Source: Podochytrium sp. JEL0797 (taxonomy: Eukaryota; Chytridiomycota; Chytridiomycetes; Chytridiales; Chytriomycetaceae). Taken from it: 38,132 nucleotides of DNA. Made by a program: the position numbers and the translations under genes. The notes under the pieces were generated by a model. That model was given only the letters and a program-made list of their open reading frames with translations, made no database searches and was not told the origin of the DNA. The stretch spans positions 1-38,132 of the forward strand of contig JADGJG010000136.1 of NCBI GenBank assembly GCA_027596195.1, read 5' to 3'. This document shows positions 29,821 to 38,132 of this stretch, piece by piece; the stretch's first letter is position 1, and each line of letters begins with the position of its first letter.

Positions 29821-30923
29821 TCGCCTCATCACCACTCTCACGACCCCCAATTTCGTACAACTCCACCAACTGCTCACAAATTTTCAGCACATCCTCTTCC
29901 TCTGCGTCAAACAATTCCCACCATGGCGGGGACGTGGGCAACGCGACGCCAAACTTGCGGCATCCGTAAAAGATGGCTGCACAGGCAATCACGTTGGGAT
30001 CATGGTGTACGACGACTTGCGTTCGGCCTCTGCGATTGAATTGGTGTCAGAAATCAAAAATGATTTTGGGTGTTCACTCTTTCCAGTATTTCACGGGTCG
30101 CTTGGCCCCAATTCGCTATTTTCCTTTGACCCCGTGAAAAGCGACATTGATTCGCACTTTGACGCGTGCCCTGCTTCGCCTGCGTTCGGATCCGATCGGC
30201 ACATCTCCGCTTCGAAACAAATAACTCACTCACAAATCATTCAAGCAGTTCCAACAATACTGCACAAGCAGCTTATCCCCCGCGAGCCCCAAACTCTGCA
30301 AATAATTGACCATGAATCCATGCGCGTGTTGGACGTGCACGTTGAACCCGAGACGCGCGAGGATATGGATTTCGTGGTGAATGATTTGTGATTTGTATTC
30401 ATTGTAGGTGTCGTAGGGGACGTCGATGAAGGTGGCGGTAGTGGATGGTGTGGGTGTGGGTGAGGACGAGGAGGATTTGTTGGTTTCTTTGAATATCTGT
30501 AACGCGGAGGGAATGTTTAGATGTCTTTGAAGAGATCAGGCAGTCGCTTCGCTCGATCTTTTCGTTTGACGCGCTTCGGCTCGACTCCGCTCGATGCGCA
30601 GTTCTGTTTGTTGTGACAAGTCCAACGTCAACTTACCTCCAATGCAAAATAGACATTCACAATATCCCGAATCGAGCGGTTGCACTCCTCAACCTTGGAA
30701 GCCAAAAATACAGCTGCTAACGCAATGTCCTTGTGCGTGTATTGGTTCTTGGGTGCCATATGGAAGAAGCGCACATAGATGGTTTGTGCCGTTGCGATGG
30801 CGGTCTGCGGGCTGAAGTGTGTTGGAGGTGTTGTGTGAGATGGGGATGGTGAAACGGGGGATGTGGGACGCACAGTTTGAGGAGGCAGCCGAGGTTGGCA
30901 ATCAGGATGGATGACTTATGCAT
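29816..30923 (-). CDS. cyclin L-type cyclin (splicing/transcription)
   Basis: Four exons are predicted: 30923-30874, 30811-30637, 30496-30234 and 30029-29816, giving 233 aa. Cyclin box 1 opens NLGCLLKLPQTAIATAQTIY and contains HKDIALAAVFLASKVEECNR and SIRDIVNVYF. The second box carries EYKSQIIHHEIHILARLGFN, VHVQHAHGFMVNYLQSLGL, a SWN-like CWNCLND, and IACAAIFYGCRKFGVALP. These match cyclin L (Ania-6) better than cyclins T, K or C. Cyclin L partners CDK11/CDK10-type kinases in pre-mRNA splicing. It lacks the C-terminal RS domain of animal cyclin L, and the N-terminus is short, starting about 16 residues before the first box; an upstream exon cannot be excluded. Confidence 0.85.
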
Positions 30924-31070
30924 TTTTGGTGATTTCTCGCCAAAGTGCCCTCCCTATCAAAGAGAATAAAAGAATACCCGCACACAAAAAATCCTGTTAA
31001 ATCAGCCCAATTTTGGTCACGCACGTCGACTGCTATTTTTCCTTCTACTTCTACATAAACGCGTCAAAAA

Positions 31071-33466
31071 TCACCACATGGCAACACGCTCCTCCGGCGC
31101 CAAGTACATGGCATCTCCCTCCTTCACCTCATATGCCTCGTAGAACTGGCCAATGTTCTTGACCAAGTTGCAGCGCACGTTTCCTGGAGAGTGAGGGTCC
31201 GAAGCCAACTGATTCACCAAGAACGCATCCGTCGCTTTCGTCTTCCAAACGTTGGCCCACGACATGAAAAACACGCGCATCGCCGCCTTCCGCTGCTCCT
31301 CATTCACTGTCCCATCGATCCGTTGAAGGAGGGCCTGGACTCCCAAACTGATGCCACCCAAATCAGCCAAGTTCTCACCCATCGTGAGCTTGGGGTTCAA
31401 CGCGTGTCGTTTTTGCGTGGTCGGGTCAAGGAACGACCATTTCTGTAGCGCCATGAGTTCGCATTTTTGTTTGAACAGGGCTGAGTCTTCTGGGGTCCAC
31501 CAGTCACGTAGGGCGCCCGCTCCATCAAAGTTGCGGCCTTGGTCGTCGAATCCGTGGGTGATTTCGTGAGCAATGACGGCGGCGATTCCACCAAAGTTGA
31601 CGGCGGCGAGGAGGGTCTCGTCGCTGGAGACCAAGGCGCGGTCAGCCTCGTCAATCGTGAACGTGATGGCGTCAATATTCTTGGCGTAGAATGGGGGCTG
31701 GATGATGGCAGCCGGGAAGCAAATCTCGTTCTTCAAAGGACTGTAGTACGCATTGACGGTTTGAGGAGTTATGCTCCATTCTGTCTTGTCAACAGGAGCG
31801 TTGAGTTTGGTGCGGAACTCCAAGTCGTACTTGAACGCCGAAACGCGCTTCTTGATGTCCCAGAGAGAGTCTCCAGACTCAAAAGTGAGCTCGTCGTACG
31901 ACTTCCAAACGTCTGGGTATCCAATCTTGGTCTTAAAACCGTCAAGCTTGCGCTGCGCTTCCTCTTTAGTGGCTGCGGTCAACCAGTCATTGCGGGCGAT
32001 GGAGTTGGACATGACAGAAACGACTTCGCTAATCATTCCAGAGACGCGATCTTTGTCGGAATCGGTGAAGTATCGCGACACATAGACTTTCCCTAGCAGG
32101 AACCCGACCCACCCGTCAACAAGCGCCACAGACCGCTTCTCGTCACTCTGTTGCTCCTTTTGCCCCGCCAATTTGCGCGAATAGAGGTCAAAGAACTCAT
32201 CGTCCAAGTCCTTAGTGCAGAACGACTAGGCAGACGAGATGGTCTTGTATTGGAGGTACGCAAGCAAGTCTTGCTGGTTGGCCTCGTCGAATAGGATCGC
32301 AAAAACGCGGCGGAAGTAGTCTCCGTCAAACACGGCCACGCGTTCGGCAAGCTCGGGGGATCCTTCGGGGTAGTTGGCAGCATAGTTGGCTCGCAACGTG
32401 GATCGGATATTGGCCTTCTCGTAGAACGATTTCATGAACGCGGCGATGCGAACGCGGTCTTCCTCAGACACCACGATTGGGACGGAATCGGGACCGTAGT
32501 TGGCTTGCTTCTCTGGAAGACTGTTCAACTCGTTGATTCCGGAAGAGAAGGAGTCGAGCGTGGTGGTTGTGTAATACTTGGTGTATTCACGGACTTGGTG
32601 GCGCTTCATACCAATAAGAGCGAGCTTGGTCTCGAACCGCATGACTGCGTTGGCAAAGTCGGGAACCAAGAGGTCAGCGCCGACCAAGTTGGCCACGTTC
32701 GTGAGGTGGGCCAAGAAAAAGTCGCGTTTGTTTTGGAAGTTTTCTTCAAAATAGAAGTCCCGGGTTGGGAGAGAGAGGCCGGTTGGGCTCAGAGCGAGAA
32801 TGCTCTCGTTGGACTCGTCAAGGTTGGCACGTGCGTACAAGGCAAAGGGACCCGAGACGCCGAGTTCCGAACACGCGGCAAAGTAGCCAGCCAAGCCCTC
32901 GTCGGTGATGTTCTCCGACAAGAAGGAGTTTATCAAAGCCAGGCTGTCCTCCACTGGAGCATAGGATCCAGTAGACGCGGCCCAGTCGCTGAAGCGGTCC
33001 ATAGACGCTTTCCAGACGGCGGCAATCTTGGCTTCGTCAATGTTGGCGGGTTCCGAGGCAACGAGTTCTTGCAGCAACGCGAGCTGATTCTTGAGACTGG
33101 TGTCGCGCAGTTCCATGAAGGAGCCCCATCTGGCGTACTGAAAAAAATGAAAGTCAAGGATCAATCAATCAAAATAAATTCAAAACAGCTCACCTCCGGA
33201 GGGATAACCACAGCGGGATCATTGAGCCATTCGTGGTTGGCATACTGGTAAAAGTCCTCGTGAGGGCCCGGGCGCACCACTGGAGCGAGAGAATGGGGAT
33301 TCAGCATCAAGTGTATCAAAACAGGCACGGCATTTGGATCCGGGCAAATCTCACCTGGCAGTCGCGCGTACTTGGTTGTGGTGGTCTTGATGACTTTGGT
33401 CTCGCTGGTCCCGTCGACCTTGGTGATGGTCTTGGTTGTGGTGGACTCGCAACACTTCTTCACCAT
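31071..33466 (-). CDS. M13-family zinc metallopeptidase (neprilysin/PepO-like), interrupted by an in-frame TAG
   Basis: Three exons are predicted: 33466-33355, 33279-33194 and 33137-31071, giving 754 aa if the single internal TAG (codon 370) is read through. Exon 3 opens with ARWGSFMELRD; the N-terminal domain is typical of M13. The catalytic domain holds VNAYYSP (substrate binding), AVIAHEITHGFDDQGRNFD (HExxH about residues 590-594), GENLADLGG (third zinc ligand E and the D of ExxxD) and ends LAPEERVAMW, close to the family C-terminal W. There is no signal peptide or transmembrane anchor, so a cytosolic PepO-like enzyme is likely. Both sides of the TAG are in one frame and both align to the family, so only this codon is abnormal. 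It is described as interrupted, not restored. Confidence 0.88.
32226..32228 (-). other. in-frame TAG stop within the M13 peptidase
   Basis: The frame reads ...TISSA, TAG, SFCTKDLDDEF... The coding frame continues unchanged for 384 more codons that include the zinc site. A 34-nt GT-AG cut ending at this TAG exists, but 34 is not a multiple of three and would frameshift the catalytic half. Confidence 0.9.
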
Positions 33467-33531
33467 TTTTTAACCCAGACTTTGTATTTTTTCTTGTTCT
33501 CAGGAATTTTTATATTTTATTTAAAAAAAGG

Positions 33532-34604
33532 TTAATCATCGCAGATTTCTTGTGGAGAATATTGGCGGGCGGGATTCTGAACAACAACAACTTCTCGCAT
33601 CGGCTCCACTTCCACGGGATCCTCCTTCTTATCATGCCCTCCTTTGAAATAACGCAGCAAACGTGCATTCTTTGGCAGCATTCCACCCAAATTGAAATCA
33701 ACGACACGCAACATCGCAATCAAAACGAGCGTGGACCCCAAAAGCGCCCAAGGCCCAAACAAATATCCCAATATCGGAAACAAAAAGTAATATCCGCGAA
33801 GACCCGACGTGTGGTAAAATGATCCTCGGTTGAGCATCTCGGCCACGAATTCAATGTTAAGCGATTCTTCCACGAGTCTTGCGCGTTCGCGTTTTCGATT
33901 CAGTTTGGCGTCGTCGTCAGACGGAGACACGGACGCGGATTCTTCATCGGCTTCTTCGAGGGGTTCCTGGGCTGCGAGGAAGGGAGTGTCGAGGTTGATG
34001 ATCATGGACACGTGCGAGAAGAAGCGCATCGCTTGGGCGAAGCAGAAAAAGCTCATGCACAGGACAAGAGACATGACCATGACCTTCAATATCATATAAT
34101 AACTTAATATTGTAGTGTGGATATCATTTTTGAGGTACCTTTCCGCTGAATAATCCGTCGATGACAAGTCCAAATGTCGCGTTTGCATCGGTCGTCTTCG
34201 ACACGGAGTTCAAGAATGTGATGAATCCAAACATGAGAACAATAGACGTGGATGCCAAAATGGAAGAAACCATCACGAGGTTTCGAATGCTTTGGACTAT
34301 GATTGTAAAAACGATATCAGCTTTGGAATTGGGGGTGTTGTTGAGGATATTTGTTTCACAACTTAATTACCGGCGAGAATGTCCTTTTTGCCCTTAATCA
34401 TAGCGGAAACCCAGTTCCTTCTGTGTTCATCGAGTTCATAATCTTCTCCATCACGCAGTGATACGCTTACCTTCCATGAGAATTGACGCCATAGACAGTC
34501 GTATGGGGATAGTGTTTGACGGTATATGCGAGCCAGAGATGGTAAGCCAGCAGAAGGACAGCACAAGAGACGGCAACAATGATGTTGATGGCGGTATAAT
34601 CCAT
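33532..34604 (-). CDS. DUF599 family multi-pass membrane protein
   Basis: Four exons are predicted: 34604-34471, 34420-34371, 34296-34139 and 34083-33532, giving 297 aa with closing phases. An N-terminal TM helix (about residues 5-25) is followed by an AMIKGKKDILAVQSIRNLV segment, a second hydrophobic helix with LASTSIVLMFGFITF, a third, SLVLCMSFFCFAQAMRFFSHVSM, and a fourth near the centre of exon 4 (YYFLFPILGYLFGPWALL). The order and the 'LAVQ.lRN...S.lLASTSI' and 'FFC...R...H.S' patterns match the DUF599 family known from plants and bacteria. Function unknown. The cytosolic loop and tail are acidic/Ser-rich (DEESASVSPSDDD). It lies 65 bp from the M13 gene on the same strand. Confidence 0.8.
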
Positions 34605-35015
34605 TTTTTGTAATTTGTTTGGGCGAAATTCAAACAGTCCGAAAAGTAGGGTTCAATAGTTCCAACCTTTCCATCTCCCTTCCATTTCCTTTTTATTCAT
34701 CAAAAAAAGGGTGTCACAAGTTCTTCCCTCCCTTTGATAGTTGCTTTTTTGATTAAAACGGGTTCCACCATTCCGACAGTGAGGGTGAAGTGGTGATGAG
34801 GTGGGAAACCCTTGTGATTTGTGATAAGGTTTTGATCCGCGTCGTTCCATTCTTATCAAGACTTTACTGCATATTTGGAAATGGAAGTTTGATCTGTTCT
34901 CGGTTCCCCTTTTCGATTCGGATTTGATCGCGCCGCATGGGGCGGGAAAAACGATCGCCGCTCTTCCAAGCCACAAGACACAAAAAAAACTCTGCAAACT
35001 CCTCCGCGCATCTCA
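34605..35015. other. divergent region between DUF599 and the kinase gene
   Basis: 411 bp between divergent ATGs; A tracts near both starts (34606-34612 minus-strand side and 34981-34988). No ORF or RNA gene recognised. Confidence 0.45.
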
Positions 35016-36358
35016 ATGGAACGATACACCGTAACAAAACCCATTGATGCACGAAAGAACATCTGGGTCGGCACCGACAACCAGACGGGCGAGCAGGTCT
35101 GCATGAAGATGATTGAGATCAGCCGGGACGAAACCGAGAACGACAAGGTCCGTTTGTTTGTCATCCGTTTCTCGAAGCTCATTCGATGGCTTTGCATTAG
35201 GTGCGCATGGAGGCATATGCGATGCGGGAACTTTCGCCAGTGAACCCCAAGCGGGTCATCAATTTCAGGTTGGACGCAGGTCGAGCGAGTGCAAGCCCCA
35301 TTTTGCTGACCCAGAATCATCCACTATTAGGGCTTTTTATGTCAATACGGAGCAGCAGCAAGTCATTGTTATGGAACGGTGAGCATTCCTCATCTTGTTC
35401 GTCATAATTCGTTTCGAAGGTGTTGAACCCCTTTCCCCTTTCGCATCACCAGGGCCTTCTGCACAGTCCAAGATGTCCTCGCGATTCACAACAAAATCAG
35501 CGAATCCGACGCCAAAGTCGTCATTTACGGCGTCCTCGAAGCCCTTGTCACTTGTCATTCCAGATACTTTGTTCATTGCGACATAAAGCCCAGCAATTTG
35601 TTTCTTTTCTCGGACGATCTCAATTCTGTCAAGTTGGGCGATTTCGGAATCTGCAGTGAAGACAATGGGTATTCGTCGGTTGGCGGGATCAAGGGAAGTC
35701 GCGGATACATGGTGAGTAGTAATTTCCCCGTAATCACCTTATTTGTAACACTGGGCAACAGGCCCCCGAAATCACGGACGGACAGCGCTACGGCCTACCC
35801 GTCGACATGTACAGTCTCGGTCAAACTCTTTGCCAACTCATTGGAGCCCCGGAAACCCCTCTCGCCGCGTCCTTCATCAAATCCTTGATTTCAAAAAACC
35901 CATCTCTCCGCCCAACCGCGCTTCAAGCCTTGCAACACCCTTGGATGCAAGGCGTCACGGCAAAAACGAGTGCGCCGTTCACGCTCACAAAACCGGCTCC
36001 CAAAGTCACTCCGGAGGAGATTCCCGATTTCCCAGAGTGGTTGAAACTGAATCCGGAGGATGGCAGCGACGCGTATTATTTCAATCAGGTTACTCGAGAC
36101 GTGCAGTACCAGCATCCAGGGGGCAGGAAGTACGATATTGCCGAGATTGAGCGCAAGCAGACGATGGGGACTCGCTCGTTGGGCACCACGAGGTCTCTGA
36201 CGGCGCCCGAGAAGCGAGGGCGTGGGATTCCTACGATGGAAAGTGTTGTGGGACTTGGGACTGAAGTGGTGGGTGCAGTGGCGGCGGTGGGCCCCAAGTT
36301 GAAGGACTTTGGTTCGCAGATGATGAGGGGGTTTGCGAGGCGTCCATCTCATGCTTGA
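35016..36358 (+). CDS. serine/threonine protein kinase with WW-like C-terminal segment
   Basis: Exons: 35016-35147, 35201 to about 35268-35278, 35315-35378, 35453-35711 and 35762-36358; about 352 aa. The ATP-lobe has IWVGTDNQTGEQVCMKMIE (the VAIK-type lysine). Catalytic loop VHCDIKPSNLFLF, then KLGDFGIC and, across the next intron, GYMAPEITDGQ. A D-x-YSLGQTL helix and a substrate lobe ending at HPWM follow. The tail has a WW-like stretch (FPEWL...DAYYFNQVT...QHP) with the second Trp replaced by Tyr. The HCD in place of HRD occurs in some kinases. Group assignment (CAMK-like) is uncertain. The join between exons 2 and 3 is problematic: the 46-nt cut that fits typical intron sizes throws a frameshift, while the frame-preserving cut is only 35 nt. 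Confidence 0.78.
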
Positions 36359-36382
36359 AATTGGAGATTTTGAACGTTTTTC

Positions 36383-36388
36383 AATAAA
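36383..36388 (+). terminator. poly(A) signal AATAAA of the kinase gene
   Basis: AATAAA 25 nt after the stop. The F-box gene converges from the other side, its stop at 36636. Confidence 0.6.
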
Positions 36389-36635
36389 TGATATACCCCC
36401 TTGTGTGTCGTGGAATTCCAAAGCGTTTTACTAACACGCGGTCGCTTGGCGGTGAACTCATCCAGCCCCCTGAGCGCAGGCATGTTGTGTTGGTTTGCGC
36501 GAGTTTCTTTCGGTTTAGATTATTTACAAAATATTCCTTGCGCGTTTCTTCCATCCAAAACATGTATTTTGATCAGAGAACAGAATGCATGTCATCCGTA
36601 TCAGCAGCAGCAACAGCAAAACAACGAGGGACGAA

Positions 36636-37502
36636 TCAAACAGGCTTGGCAAAAGCTTTCAACATCGTCACATCCATAGTATCGTACCACTCAGAATACT
36701 TGGTAGAGTAGTAGCCAGCTCTCCATTTCCACCCTTTGACCCAATGGTTCGTCTCGCTTCTTCTCTTGTGGATAAATCCGAGAAGCGAGCGTGGATACAC
36801 ATTCGACCCCGAACTGTTATAGTCGCGTTCATGGTGGTTTCCTGCCTCCCTGGCCCTGAACGCTCGAAACTCGGTTGCGAAGCAACAGCGGCAAAGGCGT
36901 TGACGAAACTTGTTCGACTTGTCACGACCGAGGTGCAACTTTTCTGTCGATTCCATTGCACACACCTCGCAATACTTCTTGCCGCGCTTCGCACAGTCCA
37001 TTCTGAGCTTGCGGTGGTAATCGCGGTTCAACAGTTTTGGAGGCGTGAAGGGGATATTCCAGCGCTGCACGAGTTGCATCCAAATCGGGTGCGAACGACC
37101 AGCCTGCCAAAATGACCAGCAGACGCCCATCGCACGGATCACGTGGTTGGGATGCTTGAAGGCGAGAGAAAAAAGAGCCTGAAGAATCTCACGCGGAAGG
37201 CCAGCGATACTGCGGTCGAGCTGCTGTGGACGCACGTGAACAACGACATCAAGTGCTTCAGTAGGGCTGGTAAGATCGCCGGAGTCTTCTTGCTCGTCTC
37301 TCCACACAACTTGGCTCTTGGAGCGCTTCGAAGGGGTGGCGGGGGAATACTCCAAGTCTTCCACGGAACGCTTGCCGTTCTTGCGATGGGGATGTGGCTC
37401 TGGAGAGGGAGAGAGAGAACGCAGTGGAGAGGATGGTGGTGGCGAGATGGGCAGAGCCTTGCGTTTACGGGGGGACGTGCGGGGAGTGGGGGGCGCGGAC
37501 AT
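36636..37502 (-). CDS. F-box protein with C-terminal cysteine cluster
   Basis: A single-exon gene of 288 aa. The N-terminal about 70 residues are Ser/Pro- and Arg/Lys-rich with nuclear-localisation-like clusters. An F-box (about 105-150; LPREILQALFSLAFK followed by VCWSFWQAGRSHPIWMQLV) would bind Skp1 in SCF ubiquitin ligases. After it a Cys-rich section (DCAKRGKKYCEVC ... LCRCC) could be a small zinc-binding module. The C-terminus is rich in Trp/Tyr (HWVKGWKWRAGYYS and YSEWYDT). No WD40, LRR or Kelch repeat is present, so the substrate class is unknown. The intronless structure contrasts with most neighbours. Confidence 0.75.
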   Translation of the reverse strand: MSAPPTPRTSPRKRKALPISPPPSSPLRSLSPSPEPHPHRKNGKRSVEDLEYSPATPSKRSKSQVVWRDEQEDSGDLTSPTEALDVVVHVRPQQLDRSIAGLPREILQALFSLAFKHPNHVIRAMGVCWSFWQAGRSHPIWMQLVQRWNIPFTPPKLLNRDYHRKLRMDCAKRGKKYCEVCAMESTEKLHLGRDKSNKFRQRLCRCCFATEFRAFRAREAGNHHERDYNSSGSNVYPRSLLGFIHKRRSETNHWVKGWKWRAGYYSTKYSEWYDTMDVTMLKAFAKPV

Positions 37503-37985
37503 GACTTCGATTTTTGAGGAAAAATCTGGTGAGTCAGAATTGAACGAGGAAACAAACCTTCCTTCTTGGCAGGCGTGGCGCGTATAACATGTGCGTGGGC
37601 TTCATCAGTATCAACATGCGTCGTCTACTCCGTGCACGGTGATTCCAAAACCGCTTGTGCGCAGGGATGTGCAGAAATTACTTCAGCATTAAATGTAGTT
37701 TCATATTTCTGAGGAGATATCTATTGCGGGTGAAAGATGGCAAAGAGACCCCCCCCCCGGTCTCTTCAATAACTCTCTTTCTGGGCTTTCTATTGGCCAT
37801 TGAACAGATCCACGTGGTTGATTGCATTTGCATCCTGGTTTTAGTGGCGTTTGGGAGCAACATTCGTAAATTGGATGGCTCACAGTTTCGATTCGCATCA
37901 AAAAGAGGGTTTGGTGGGAGATAGAATTATTTGTGAATGCAAATTAGTATGAAAACGCCGTCGCGAACTAACTGTCGATATTTAT
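37503..37985. other. intergenic region with C10 run
   Basis: 483 bp between the F-box start and a leftward partial gene. It contains a C homopolymer (about 37750-37759) and short chance ORFs; no RNA gene or conserved element recognised. Confidence 0.45.
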
Positions 37986-38132
37986 TCAAGTGTATAGCGA
38001 CGTGGCAGTCGAGAGGGTGAGCGCATCGTCGTACCACGAATATGGGATTCTCCACTTTGCGAAATCGCCCTCTCCCGAATTCACCAACTGGCTCACAGAT
38101 TTGGCCATTTGAAGGGCTTGCTGGAAGTGAAC
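37986..38132 (-). CDS. C-terminal end of an unidentified protein, truncated by the window edge
   Basis: The minus-strand frame is open from the window edge (38132) for 48 codons to a TGA at 37986. It ends FAKWRIPYSWYDDALTLSTATSLYT. An AATAAA overlaps the stop region (TGAATAAATA). This would be the last exon of a gene extending right of the window. I do not recognise the family; it could also be chance. Confidence 0.4.
   Translation of the reverse strand, partial: VHFQQALQMAKSVSQLVNSGEGDFAKWRIPYSWYDDALTLSTATSLYT

Noticed and set aside
32195..32260. Intron ending at the M13 TAG
   Set aside because: The only GT-AG cut is 34 nt, shorter than other introns, removes family-like residues and frameshifts the catalytic domain.
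9095..37985. CRISPR arrays, bacterial operons or phage-type defence systems
   Set aside because: None are present; the window is an intron-rich eukaryotic genome.

Overview
This window is nuclear DNA from a eukaryote, most likely a fungus of an early-diverging lineage such as a chytrid; the exact lineage is my inference. It is gene-dense, with 18 to 20 genes in 38 kb. Genes are split by short GT-AG introns, mostly 48 to 100 nt, ending in AATAAA-type poly(A) signals, and many ATGs are preceded by A or T homopolymer tracts. A fungal-type mL67/Mhr1 protein and a Cys-3-like bZIP factor point to fungi. A DUF599 membrane protein and a metazoan/plant-type CTC1 argue against a yeast or filamentous ascomycete. 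I rebuilt the exon structures by hand; all junctions are predictions from splice signals and reading frame.

Layout. 1-236: C homopolymer and unassigned DNA. 237-1471 (-): V-ATPase accessory subunit Ac45/BIG1/Voa1-like, with one apparent 1-nt frameshift. 1498-1935: direct duplication of the 3' end of ATP12 (gene 1728-2738, -). 2803-3363 (-): mitoribosomal mS34; 3401-4560 (+): IMP4; their ATGs are 37 bp apart. 4704-6233 (-): polyQ bZIP factor with a CRE/CYS3-type palindrome just upstream. 6758-7813 (+): RRS1. 8132-9094 (+): cardiolipin synthase. 9095-10771: gene-poor stretch with a direct repeat carrying a conserved hairpin and a decayed C2H2 zinc-finger fragment. 10772-11623 (-): SDO1/SBDS. 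11855-12901 (+): MDR-family oxidoreductase. 13240-14717 (-): DOT1. 15004-15591 (-): mL67/Mhr1-like. 15962-16941 (-): U2AF35. 17076-21358 (+): ValRS in 13 exons. 21466-25502 (-): full ABCC transporter. 25800-29759 (+): CTC1. 29816-30923 (-): cyclin L-type. 31071-33466 (-): M13 metallopeptidase interrupted by one in-frame TAG. 33532-34604 (-): DUF599 protein. 35016-36358 (+): protein kinase with a WW-like tail. 36636-37502 (-): F-box protein. 37986-38132 (-): C-terminus of a gene running off the window.

Functional themes. Ribosome biogenesis and translation are over-represented (IMP4, RRS1, SDO1, ValRS, mS34, mL67), as are mitochondrial functions (ATP12, cardiolipin synthase, mS34, mL67). Splicing (U2AF35, cyclin L) and telomere/chromatin functions (CTC1, DOT1) also appear. 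These are ordinary dispersed eukaryotic genes, not an operon; what links neighbours is shared divergent promoters and tight convergent 3' ends. The most notable observations are the CTC1 orthologue in a probable fungus, the single in-frame TAG in the otherwise intact M13 peptidase, a possible non-AUG mitochondrial extension of ValRS, a CYS3-type palindrome next to the bZIP gene's own start, and the duplicated ATP12 tail that forms the upstream flank of the Ac45 gene.
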